From: Oscillospiraceae bacterium
GTDB taxonomy: Bacteria > Bacillota > Clostridia > Oscillospirales > Oscillospiraceae
Length of the DNA stretch: 9,060 nt
Assembly: GCA_031288675.1 (NCBI GenBank)
Contig: JAITQY010000051.1
Location: 1 to 9,060, forward strand
Reading direction: 5' to 3'
In this document: positions 1-7,700 of the stretch, piece after piece
Layout: each line of letters begins with the position of its first letter
Position numbering within the stretch: the stretch's first letter is position 1
The notes under the pieces: generated by a model
What the model saw: only the letters and a program-made list of their open reading frames with translations
The model's database searches: none
What the model was told of the DNA's origin: nothing
Position numbers and translations under genes: made by a program

Positions 1-1
1 G

Positions 2-2740
2 GTAGACACCTATCAAATGGCTATGGACTTATTGCCGGAAGCCGGACGCGGAAATTACAATTTGGCAGCTTTGGCAAGAATTTTGCAGCTTCCGGATTTT
101 AACCACCATCGCGCTGTAGACGACGCCGAAACTTTATCGCTTATTATGGAAGATTTCCGCAAGATATTGGGAAAAAACGAGCTTTTTGACGCCGCAAAAA
201 TTGACGGACATTTCCGGAATTCCCGAGCCGCTTTTGCGCTGAAAGACAGGTATCCGAAACACATTATTCTTCTCGTCAAAAATAAATCCGGACTAAAAAA
301 TCTGTACAAGCTGATTTCTGAATCGCATCTGAACCCATTCACAAAAGGTTATCCGGTTATGACTAAGTCAATGATCAAGAAGCACAGAGAAGGGCTGATT
401 ATCGGCAGCGCGTGCGAGAACAGCGAGATATTCCGCGCAATCACGGGCAACTCCAGCGACCGTGAACTTACGCGCCTTGCGGAACTTTACGACTACTTTG
501 AGATACAGCCTATAGCTAACAATATGTTTATGCTCAATAATGACCGCTACAGCGGCGGAATAGAACAACTTAGGGGGTTCAACCGGCGTATGATTGCTCT
601 TGCCGGAACCACCGGCAAGCCGGTGGTTGCTACCGGCGACGTTCACTTTCTTGACCCGGAGGACGAGATAGGGCGCACTATTCTCACAGCTAACAAGTTT
701 AAGGACGCGGATGACGATTTGCCTCTGTATTTCAAAACGACTGCTGAGATGTTAGAGGAATTCAGCTATCTTGGCGCGGACACGGCGCGGAGTGTAGTCA
801 TTGAGAACCCTAACGCCATCGCCGACAGTGTAGAGAGCTTTGACCTCCTGCCGGACGGTCTTAAAATTCCGATGATTGAAAACAGCCGGGAGGAACTTCA
901 AAAGGCTGTGGACGCCCGTATGACAGAGCTTTACGGCGAGAACGGCATAGTTCCGGAAATAGTCAAACGGCGCATTGAGGAAGAGATGGAGGCGATACAG
1001 GGGCGCGGATATGACGTAATTTACCTCTCCGCGCGGAGGCTTGTGCAGGCGTCGAACGCACGCGGTTATATAGTGGGGTCACGCGGTAGCGTGGGGAGTT
1101 CACTTGCCGCGTTTATGGCTGGCATTACGGAGGTAAACGCGCTTCCGGCGCACTATCGCTGCCCGAACTGCAAGCATAGTGATTTTGAGTCCGGTACTGA
1201 CTATGGTGTGGGAGCTGATATGCCGGACGCAAACTGCCCTGTGTGCGGTACGGCATACGAAAAAGACGGTTTTGATATTCCGTTTGAGACATTTCTCGGG
1301 TTCGGCGGAGATAAAGTGCCTGATATTGACCTTAACTTTTCCGGTGAAGACCAGGCAAACGCGCACCGCGACGCGATAGAGATGTTCGGTGACGATAAAG
1401 TATTCCGCGCCGGAACTATCGGCGGATTGGCGGACAAGACGGCGTTCGGATATGTAAGGAAGTATGCGGAGGAACGCGGCAAGGTGTTCCCTAAAGCGGA
1501 ATTAGACCGGCTTAGCTCAATGCTTACCGGAGCAAAGAAGACGACAGGTCAGCATCCAGGCGGCTTAGTAGTTATTCCAGCTGATATGGAGGTATATGAG
1601 TTCACGCCTATCCAGCGTCCGGGTGATGAAAAGGACGCCACGAAACGCGAGAATCTGATTACGACGCATATAGAATACCACGCGATGGAGGACAATCTGC
1701 TCAAGCTGGATATGCTTGGTCACGACGATCCCTCAATCGCTAAAATGCTTCATGACCTAACAGGGATAGACCCGACTGCACTGCCGCTTGCCGATTCGGG
1801 TGTAATGGCGCTGTTTGCGGGGGGAAAGGGCAACGAAGCTCTTAGTACGGCGGGTGTGCCGGAGTTCGGCACCGGCTTTACACGGGGGATGCTGGAGGAT
1901 ACGAAGCCTACGAAAGTTTCTACGCTTGTAAGGCTGTCAGGATTCTCTCACGGTACGGACGTATGGACCGGCAACGCGAGAGACCTGATACAGGCTGGAC
2001 ACGGCGTAGAAGACGTAATCGGCTGCCGCGACGATATTATGATTTACCTGATGTCAATGGGTATGGAAGCGAATAAGGCATTCAAAATTATGGAGGCGGT
2101 ACGTAAGGGAAAAGGGCTTACGGATGAGCAAGCCGCCGCGATGGAAGCGCTGAAAGTGCCGGATTGGTATATCGAAAGTTGCCGGAAAATCAAATATCTG
2201 TTCCCTAAAGCGCACGCCTCCGCATATATTATGATGGCGCTTAGGATAGCGTGGTACAAAGTTCATAAGCCGGCTGCGTATTACGCGGCGTATTTCTCAA
2301 TCCGCGCAAAAGCGTTCAACATTGACGTTATGAGCAAGGGGGAGACGGCGATACGCGCGGAAATGAAACGCATATTAGACGCGGCGAACGGCGATGCGCG
2401 CAATCTGAAAGGCACGGATGAATCGCTGTATCTTGCGTTAGAGCTTGCGCTGGAGATGTGGCTGCGCGGAATAAAAATGCAACCGGTGAGCTTTGAAAAA
2501 TCCGATCCGCTTAGGTTTAAGGTGGAAGAGGATACGCTGATACCTCCGTTTATCAGCGTTTCCGGATTGGGCGAAACTGCCGCGCTGGATCTTGAAACGG
2601 CAAGGAAAGAACGTTCCGACTGGACGATAGAAGAACTTGCGGCGGCGTGTACGAAAGTAAGCTCCGCGCATATTGAGGAGCTTAAACGGTTGAACGCGTT
2701 CGGGAATATGGCGGAAAGCGCTCAGGTGAGCTTGTGGTGA
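2..2740 (+). CDS. polC: DNA polymerase III alpha subunit, PolC type (5'-truncated by window edge)
   Basis: This is the replicative DNA polymerase of Firmicutes, carrying 5'-3' polymerase and 3'-5' proofreading activity at the fork. The frame is open back to base 2 (V-D-T-Y-Q before the first Met at 17), so that Met is internal. About 910 residues are visible of a family length near 1430-1470; the OB domain, first PHP half and most of the exonuclease lie upstream. Counting from the Met at 17: the last exonuclease motif HxAxxD is H31/A33/D36; PHP part two includes GDVHFLDPED (207-216); a four-Cys zinc site is C382, C385, C407, C410; palm aspartates are D436 and D438 in PDIDLNFSG, with a third, D565, in KLDMLGHDDP. 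HGTDVWTGNA (645-654) and FPKAHASAY (729-737) are further family blocks. The protein ends QVSLW, a C-terminal sliding-clamp motif. No frameshift is seen. Assignment is very secure. Confidence 0.97.
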   Translation, partial: VDTYQMAMDLLPEAGRGNYNLAALARILQLPDFNHHRAVDDAETLSLIMEDFRKILGKNELFDAAKIDGHFRNSRAAFALKDRYPKHIILLVKNKSGLKNLYKLISESHLNPFTKGYPVMTKSMIKKHREGLIIGSACENSEIFRAITGNSSDRELTRLAELYDYFEIQPIANNMFMLNNDRYSGGIEQLRGFNRRMIALAGTTGKPVVATGDVHFLDPEDEIGRTILTANKFKDADDDLPLYFKTTAEMLEEFSYLGADTARSVVIENPNAIADSVESFDLLPDGLKIPMIENSREELQKAVDARMTELYGENGIVPEIVKRRIEEEMEAIQGRGYDVIYLSARRLVQASNARGYIVGSRGSVGSSLAAFMAGITEVNALPAHYRCPNCKHSDFESGTDYGVGADMPDANCPVCGTAYEKDGFDIPFETFLGFGGDKVPDIDLNFSGEDQANAHRDAIEMFGDDKVFRAGTIGGLADKTAFGYVRKYAEERGKVFPKAELDRLSSMLTGAKKTTGQHPGGLVVIPADMEVYEFTPIQRPGDEKDATKRENLITTHIEYHAMEDNLLKLDMLGHDDPSIAKMLHDLTGIDPTALPLADSGVMALFAGGKGNEALSTAGVPEFGTGFTRGMLEDTKPTKVSTLVRLSGFSHGTDVWTGNARDLIQAGHGVEDVIGCRDDIMIYLMSMGMEANKAFKIMEAVRKGKGLTDEQAAAMEALKVPDWYIESCRKIKYLFPKAHASAYIMMALRIAWYKVHKPAAYYAAYFSIRAKAFNIDVMSKGETAIRAEMKRILDAANGDARNLKGTDESLYLALELALEMWLRGIKMQPVSFEKSDPLRFKVEEDTLIPPFISVSGLGETAALDLETARKERSDWTIEELAAACTKVSSAHIEELKRLNAFGNMAESAQVSLW
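607..628. repeat. Perfect 22-bp dyad (10-bp arms, AA centre) inside polC
   Basis: AACCACCGGC at 607-616 and GCCGGTGGTT at 619-628 are exact reverse complements separated by AA. The stretch encodes part of the conserved PHP-domain segment before GDVHFLDPED. The two-base centre is too tight for an RNA loop unless the innermost pair opens, which would leave nine pairs and a four-base loop. Coding constraint plus the local richness in CCGG may explain it. No regulatory role is shown. Confidence 0.6.
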
Positions 2741-2794
2741 ACCGGAGTGTTACGTGATTTATTATTCTACAAAGGCAGTAAAAAGATAAATAAC

Positions 2795-2825
2795 AAACCC
2801 GGACGCACAGTTGTGCATCCGGTTT
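2795..2825 (-). terminator. Intrinsic terminator between convergent polC and the C39-like lipoprotein gene
   Basis: The arms AAAC/GTTT, CGGA/TCCG and GCAC/GTGC stack into an imperfect 12-pair stem around the loop AGTT (2809-2812), with one bulged C (2799) and one C-A mismatch (2804/2817). Read on the minus strand, the hairpin begins 14 bases past the lipoprotein stop codon and is followed by a T-rich run (GTTATTTATCTTTTTA), as expected for a Rho-independent terminator. On the plus strand the following sequence is only moderately T-rich, so it may also serve polC, which stops 54 bases before the stem, but less convincingly. Confidence 0.6.
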
Positions 2826-2839
2826 AGCGTTGTTATATA

Positions 2840-3715
2840 TTATTCAGGTGTTGCGACGAGGAAGGTCATATCGTTAAGCTCTTCGTCGGAGAAAAAGTTA
2901 TAAAATGTGAAATTATAGATAAAGCGTTCCGCGCCGTAGACCCCGTAGCCATCCTGATTGTGATCGGTGGTATCATAGGGATCGGCAACGATGATAACAT
3001 CGTCATTCTCGATTTCCGTACCCATCGTGTCATAGCCGATAATCGCCTGCCAGTGACCGCCCCAATCGTTCCAGCCAACCATAATCGGATTTCCGGCTTT
3101 AAGGGTTTCCTGTATGTATTCGAGCGTGAATACGTCATACACGTCTTCCGCGCAGTCGAAAGTGCTGTATGAAGTGAAGCCGCCGACGCCGTCAAAAATC
3201 TCTATCATCTGACGGAGACTGGTTGCTCCGGGATCCGCGCCCTCAGGCAGTCTGCCGCTTATTCCGGCAGTGCGGGACGCAGCGAGAGTTTGCTCGTTAT
3301 ATTCGCCGAGTTTGCCGTAGAAGTCCAGTACCATTAAAGCGGTGGCGACCCCGCAGCTCCACTCGGAGGTCTGCTGTAATGTTTTGAATTTGGGCAGAAT
3401 CGTGAGCGTATCTGTTGATTCCGCATTATAGAAATCAATGCTGCTGAAATACGGGCTGTCAGGGTGATCGCCGGAGCGTTCCACGCTGTCCGCGCCGTCA
3501 TCCGGGCTTAAATCAATAGCATAGGGAATTTTCATCTCATCGGTGAAATTTCCGGATGAAGCCGTAACCGTATTGTCAGGCGTTTCGGTAAGCTCGGTCA
3601 TAGGTTCGGCAGTATTAGTACTTTCCGGCGCTGATTGTGTACAGCCCGCGAAGAGCGTCAGGCACATTACAAGTGCCGCCAATAGCGCGGTAACCGCGCG
3701 CGAAGTTTTTTCCAT
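2840..3715 (-). CDS. Secreted lipoprotein with C39-like (papain-fold) peptidase domain
   Basis: A 291-residue protein counted from the ATG at 3715. It opens with a lipoprotein signal: basic MEKTSR, a hydrophobic stretch, then lipobox LFAGC with the lipidated Cys at 25. A Ser/Thr/Pro/Glu-rich tether of about 70 residues follows, so it is probably anchored on the outer face of the membrane. The globular part resembles the Peptidase_C39_2-like family: TLQQTSEWSCGVATALMVLDFYG carries the candidate oxyanion Gln (115) and nucleophile Cys121; GGHWQAIIGYD carries candidate His221; VADPYD carries candidate Asp245. These residues are what a cysteine peptidase needs, but the substrate is unknown, and some relatives are bacteriocin-processing or wall-associated. 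An in-frame TTG at 3718 directly precedes the ATG and could be used instead, adding one Met. It is convergent with polC and divergent from a polysaccharide deacetylase, which suggests an envelope role (inference). The fold assignment is firm; enzymatic activity is likely but unproven. Confidence 0.88.
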   Translation of the reverse strand: MEKTSRAVTALLAALVMCLTLFAGCTQSAPESTNTAEPMTELTETPDNTVTASSGNFTDEMKIPYAIDLSPDDGADSVERSGDHPDSPYFSSIDFYNAESTDTLTILPKFKTLQQTSEWSCGVATALMVLDFYGKLGEYNEQTLAASRTAGISGRLPEGADPGATSLRQMIEIFDGVGGFTSYSTFDCAEDVYDVFTLEYIQETLKAGNPIMVGWNDWGGHWQAIIGYDTMGTEIENDDVIIVADPYDTTDHNQDGYGVYGAERFIYNFTFYNFFSDEELNDMTFLVATPE

Positions 3716-3724
3716 CAAGGGATA

Positions 3725-3729
3725 CCTCC
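3725..3729 (-). promoter_or_regulatory. Ribosome binding site of the C39-like lipoprotein gene
   Basis: GGAGG on the minus strand sits 9 bases from the ATG at 3715 and 6 bases from the TTG at 3718. Both spacings are workable, so the site does not decide the start by itself. ATG is preferred because it is the stronger initiation codon. Confidence 0.8.
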
Positions 3730-3748
3730 AAAATATAGAATTTGGCTA

Positions 3749-3777
3749 AGTATAAGATATTTTGAGAGGTTTGTCAA
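3749..3777 (-). promoter_or_regulatory. SigA-type promoter of the C39-like lipoprotein gene
   Basis: On the minus strand a perfect -35 TTGACA (3777-3772) is followed by exactly 17 bases and then -10 TATACT (3754-3749), five of six consensus bases. Transcription should begin around 3741-3743, giving a leader of under 30 bases that includes the GGAGG. This is close to an ideal vegetative promoter, which suggests substantial constitutive expression unless a repressor acts on it. Confidence 0.85.
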
Positions 3778-3793
3778 TGATTATTTTTTATGT

Positions 3794-3822
3794 TTGACAG
3801 GCGGGATGATTTATAATTTAAG
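3794..3822 (+). promoter_or_regulatory. Probable promoter of the polysaccharide deacetylase gene, irregular spacing
   Basis: The plus strand has a perfect TTGACA at 3794-3799 and a perfect TATAAT at 3812-3817, but only 12 bases separate them, too few for them to work together in the usual way. One alternative pairs TTGACA with TTTAAG (3817-3822) at a 17-base spacing, a four-of-six -10. Another uses TATAAT with a poor -35. Some promoter is very likely here because the region lies between divergent genes, but which elements are used cannot be settled by reading. Confidence 0.5.
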
Positions 3823-3857
3823 AAAAAACAGAGCAAACTAATCTCAAACTTTAATTT

Positions 3858-3864
3858 GGGGTGA
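3858..3864 (+). promoter_or_regulatory. Ribosome binding site selecting the GTG start of the deacetylase gene
   Basis: GGGGTGA ends six bases before the GTG at 3871. An ATG at 3864 is out of frame and meets TAA after five codons, so GTG is the credible start. It puts a typical basic-plus-hydrophobic N-terminus on the protein. Confidence 0.75.
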
Positions 3865-3870
3865 TGTATT

Positions 3871-4743
3871 GTGCGATATAAGAAAGTCATTTTATTAGCC
3901 GTATGCCTGCTCGCGGTTCTTCCGGCGGTATTGCTGTTGCCGCCGCAGGCGGTACCGGTTATAGCTGAGAACCCGAAGACGGAGCTTTCGGTTTTTGTGC
4001 CTGTGATAATGTACCACGCCGTCATTGATAATCCCAACAGAATCGGGGATTTTATCATTACGCCGCAAGCGTTTGAAAATGATATGGAGTATTTGGCAAA
4101 CAACGGATACACCACTGTGTTCCCGTCGGAAATCATTGACTTTGCCGAGTCCGGCAAGCCGCTGCCGCCTAACCCTGTGCTTATAACTTTCGATGACGGG
4201 CATTATGGATTATTGCGATGCATTCTGCCTATTTTGGAAGAGCGCAGCTTAAAAGCTAACGTCAATATTGAGGGTGCGTACACGGAACAGTCTACTATAG
4301 AAGACGACCATAATCCGGCGTACTCATATCTGACATGGGAGGAAATCAGACTTCTCCATAACAGCGGGCGTTTTGAGATAGGCAATCACACCTACGGCAT
4401 GCACAGCCTTACCGGTCTGCGTAAAGGCTGCAGAAAGAATCCGGGCGAGAGCCTTGCCGCATACGAAAAGGCTTTAGCTGACGACGTCGGCAAGCTTCAG
4501 TCGATCCTTGCCGGTACTACCGGTGTTATGCCGCGGACATTTGCGTATCCGTTTGGCTATGTTTCGGATGAAAGTATACCTGTACTGCGGAGTATGGGCT
4601 TGAAACTTCTGATGACTTGTTATGAAAAACCCAATTATGTCAGTGTAAATGACGAGCTTCCTCTTATCTTACATCGTTATAATCGTCCTGGAAATATGTC
4701 CACTGAAAAATTTATGGCGAGAGTTCTGACGCGGGACAATTAG
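3871..4743 (+). CDS. Membrane-anchored polysaccharide deacetylase (NodB domain)
   Basis: A 290-residue carbohydrate esterase family 4 (NodB-like) protein that should remove acetyl groups from a surface polysaccharide or peptidoglycan amino sugar, using a metal. The N-terminus (MRYKK, then hydrophobic residues 6-24) is a signal peptide or signal anchor with no clear cleavage site, placing the domain outside the cell. PVIMYHAV (44-51) is a common lead-in of this subfamily. NodB motif 1 is TFDDG (106-110; base D108, metal D109). Motif 2 is HTYGMH (H173, H178), the metal histidines. Motif 3 is RTFAYPFGY (222-230). The late motif LHR is at 267-269 (H268). All expected catalytic positions are present, so it should be active. 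Length is normal for a single-domain member. Substrate (peptidoglycan, teichoic-type or exopolysaccharide) is not readable. It is divergent from the C39-like lipoprotein; both act at the envelope. Confidence 0.92.
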   Translation: MRYKKVILLAVCLLAVLPAVLLLPPQAVPVIAENPKTELSVFVPVIMYHAVIDNPNRIGDFIITPQAFENDMEYLANNGYTTVFPSEIIDFAESGKPLPPNPVLITFDDGHYGLLRCILPILEERSLKANVNIEGAYTEQSTIEDDHNPAYSYLTWEEIRLLHNSGRFEIGNHTYGMHSLTGLRKGCRKNPGESLAAYEKALADDVGKLQSILAGTTGVMPRTFAYPFGYVSDESIPVLRSMGLKLLMTCYEKPNYVSVNDELPLILHRYNRPGNMSTEKFMARVLTRDN

Positions 4744-4788
4744 CTGTAAAAGTCCGTGCCAAGCGAGTGTGTTCAGTCAAACCGTGAA

Positions 4789-7700
4789 TCACTCCATCGC
4801 CTTGACTTTTTCCTCAATGAACCCGATTTCCTTTTCGTCAAGCCCGTATTTGGCGTATAGCTGGTGGTCGATGTCGGGGATAGACTGCGACCAGTCGATG
4901 TCGCTCTGCGGTGTGAAGTCTTGCAGGGGGACATATTTCCATTTTTCCGATGTATTGTGCTGAGTAATTTTGAGAACGCCAAGCAAAGCACGTGCAAATT
5001 TTGACGAAACATATTTCAGACAATTTTCTGCCTCAGTTAAATCGTCAAAAGCACCAATTGTGAGAAAAGTCTGTGTCGTACCCACGAGTGGGGTACCCAC
5101 GAGTGGGGTACTCAATACTTCTCCAAGTGCACCGCTTCCATTTGCAGCTGGAATGAAAACTTTGTATTTTTCAAAACTCTCGTGAACGTCAATGTAATCG
5201 CGGCGAACCCATTTATAAACTCGCCTGCTGTTTTGAAGTCCAAGTATCTGAATGTAATCGAATCCATCATTAGGTTTTTCATCAGAGAAAATTGCTGAAA
5301 ATTTCTCAAATGCACTGGTTCGGAAGAGATACCTACCATTCTGCATTGTGACACCAGGCATTTCTGGATAATCCTCTGTTAATTTCCTTGCGTACTGATA
5401 GATAAGTTGACCATAAATAATATCGCTAAAACTATCCTCTTCTTTCACCGCGACCTTTTTAACAATGCTATTTAATTCAGGAAACGAAGTGAACGTTCCG
5501 ATCGCACCTACTACAGTTTTAGAATTCCTATAAGTTATGGCTATGCCTCCTTTAATATCAGTGTTCGGGAAAACTTTTGAACTATCCATTTCATAGTATT
5601 CTACTTTCAGATGCTTATCTTCAAGCATTTTTTGGTTCCAAGTTTTAGAAGTGTACCCTGCGTTAAATAAGAACCGTGCGGGTGAAATGAGGCAGGCTCG
5701 GTCTGAAACCTTATAAGCCAAATCAATGAAGAATTGATATATTGGCATTGTGCGTGTTGAATCGCTTTCAGTTTCCTCCTGATACGGTGGGTTACCTACC
5801 ACGGCGTCAAATTTCATTTCTAAACTACCTCCGTTTTTGGCTGTTTCGGTTAGGTCTCGGCAGACCAAATGCGAGTCGTCAACGTCCGCAAAGCCGCCGA
5901 ATACAAAGTTTCTCGCAATGCGGTAGATTATCTCGCTCGGCGCGAAGCCGTAAACCTGATGTTCCAGTATGTGTTTCAGCCGCACATCCTTATCGGGGAT
6001 AACGCCCTCAAGCCCGATATACAGCCGCTTCACAATCTCGGTCAGGTACAGCCCCGACTTCACATACAAGTCCGCAAACGTCTTGTCCTTATCGGTGAAC
6101 AAATCGGGATTTTCTTCTTCTAATTTGTCTATCATCATCTTCACAATCTTTTTGGGCGTGTAAATCTGATTGGTTCTCTGCGGCGGAATATAGTCGAAGA
6201 TGTCCTCAGTTTGGCTGTCGTCAAAGTAGTTGGCAAGTTCCGCTTTCTTGTGCAGGAACTCCTGCACAGACTCGTCAAATACCACCGCGTCAAAGAAGTT
6301 GTAAGTGTCACGCAACGCGCGGAACTGGTCAAGGGTAATGCCCGTGACCTCTTTGAAAACGGCGTCGGTGATATTTGCGTCAAAGTTAGCGAGAGTGGTG
6401 GCCGGCTCGCCGTATGCCATAAGAAATGACGGTATCGTGCGGGCAAATCCCCGCAACCGGGCGCGAATGCCGTCCTCCACCATAGTTTTCTTCTTTTCCT
6501 CTGCTTTTTGTAAAATAGTTTCAGTTGATTTTTGCGTTAGTTCACGAGTTTTTTCTTCAACGGTGCTGATTACCTCTTTTTGTAAGTTATTGGCAATTTC
6601 GTTTTGTTTTACTTCAAAAATTTCTTTTGCCAAAGCGACTGCCGCAGGGTTTTCCTGCGCTTCAGCAATCTGTTTTTTGTATTCAACTTCAGCTTCAGCT
6701 TTTTTTATCTCCGCCTGTTTTTGTACTATCTCAACCTCACGAGCGATTATGTTTGCGTTTTGCTTGACAACCTGCTCGGCTTGAGCAACCGTGACGGAGT
6801 TGTCTTGGGCAAGCTCCTTAACGGCATCTAAAACACCGTGCGTGAATGCGGTCGCTACGGCGTTTGTCAGGCTGTCGGGGGTTTGCTCCACTGCTTCCGC
6901 TGCCGCCTTAGTAACGTCGGCATAGACTTTCTCTCCGAAGCGGGCATTTGTTTCTGAAATAACTATAGAAGTATCAACTATGGCATTGCCTGTTTCGTCA
7001 ACCTTAACTCCCGCCGTGTCAATCGGATCATCTGTTTTTCGAGGTGTAACCTTTCCTATATCAACAGGATTAAGCTGATCCAAAATCTCACGCGCTTCAG
7101 CGGAAGCGAAAATTCCGGAGATATTCTGGAACAGCAGATTGGACATAAAGCCGCGTTTGACGACTTCTTGCGCCTTAATCGCTTTCGGGATAGTCAAAAC
7201 CTGACGCACATCAAGCTCAACCATTTTCCCCTCGTCGTCTTCGGCGATTACAGGGAAAAAGTTGAGCAGTATTCGTATATTCTTCTCGCGGTCGTCAGTC
7301 GTACCGCCGCCGCTGACCGTTTTGCTGTTTAGATTGTTGGCAAACTCGTCATAGATTATCAGCGTCCGCTCTGGCGCAAAGTCAAAGACATAGGCGTTTT
7401 GTTTGCGGCGCTTTTCGCCGTCAACGTCGTATCTCCAAGCGTTTTGAGCGCGGAAAGCCGCCTGCATATACAGGCTCGGCGATTTGAGGTTGGAGAGCAT
7501 CATAACGGCAGTCCACTCAGGGACGGTAACACCTGTGGTCAACTGCCCGACCGATAGAGTTATAGTGCGGTCGTGTGCCTTTATAGCTGCCCTCACCCTG
7601 TCGAGCGATTTCTGTGTTGCGGCAGGGTCATCTTCGTCTGTTTTGCCGTCACCTGCGGCTAAGACTATCTCATAGTTCTCAAAGACCGGGTGTTCACGGA

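Noticed and set aside
17..19. ATG at 17 as the true start of the polymerase gene
   Set aside because: The frame is open to the window edge with family-like residues (VDTYQ), and the protein would begin in the middle of the exonuclease domain.
3774..4157. A 127-residue minus-strand open frame covering the divergent promoter region and the start of the deacetylase
   Set aside because: It overlaps the deacetylase coding sequence with its signal segment and shows no recognisable domain; the promoter elements account for the intergenic part.
4765..4794. GAGTG/CACTC hairpin between the deacetylase and restriction gene stops
   Set aside because: Only five pairs around a 20-base loop, overlapping the restriction gene's stop and last codon, with no T-run on either strand; not a credible terminator. 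No clear terminator is visible in 4744-4788.
5078..5111. CRISPR-like or transposon-end repeat
   Set aside because: The units are directly adjacent with no spacers, only two copies exist and they sit in frame inside coding sequence.
6305..6784. A 159-residue plus-strand open frame opposite the coiled-coil region
   Set aside because: Its Ser/Phe/Cys-rich translation is the antisense image of the Glu/Lys/Ala-rich coiled coil, and it lies wholly inside a well-supported gene.
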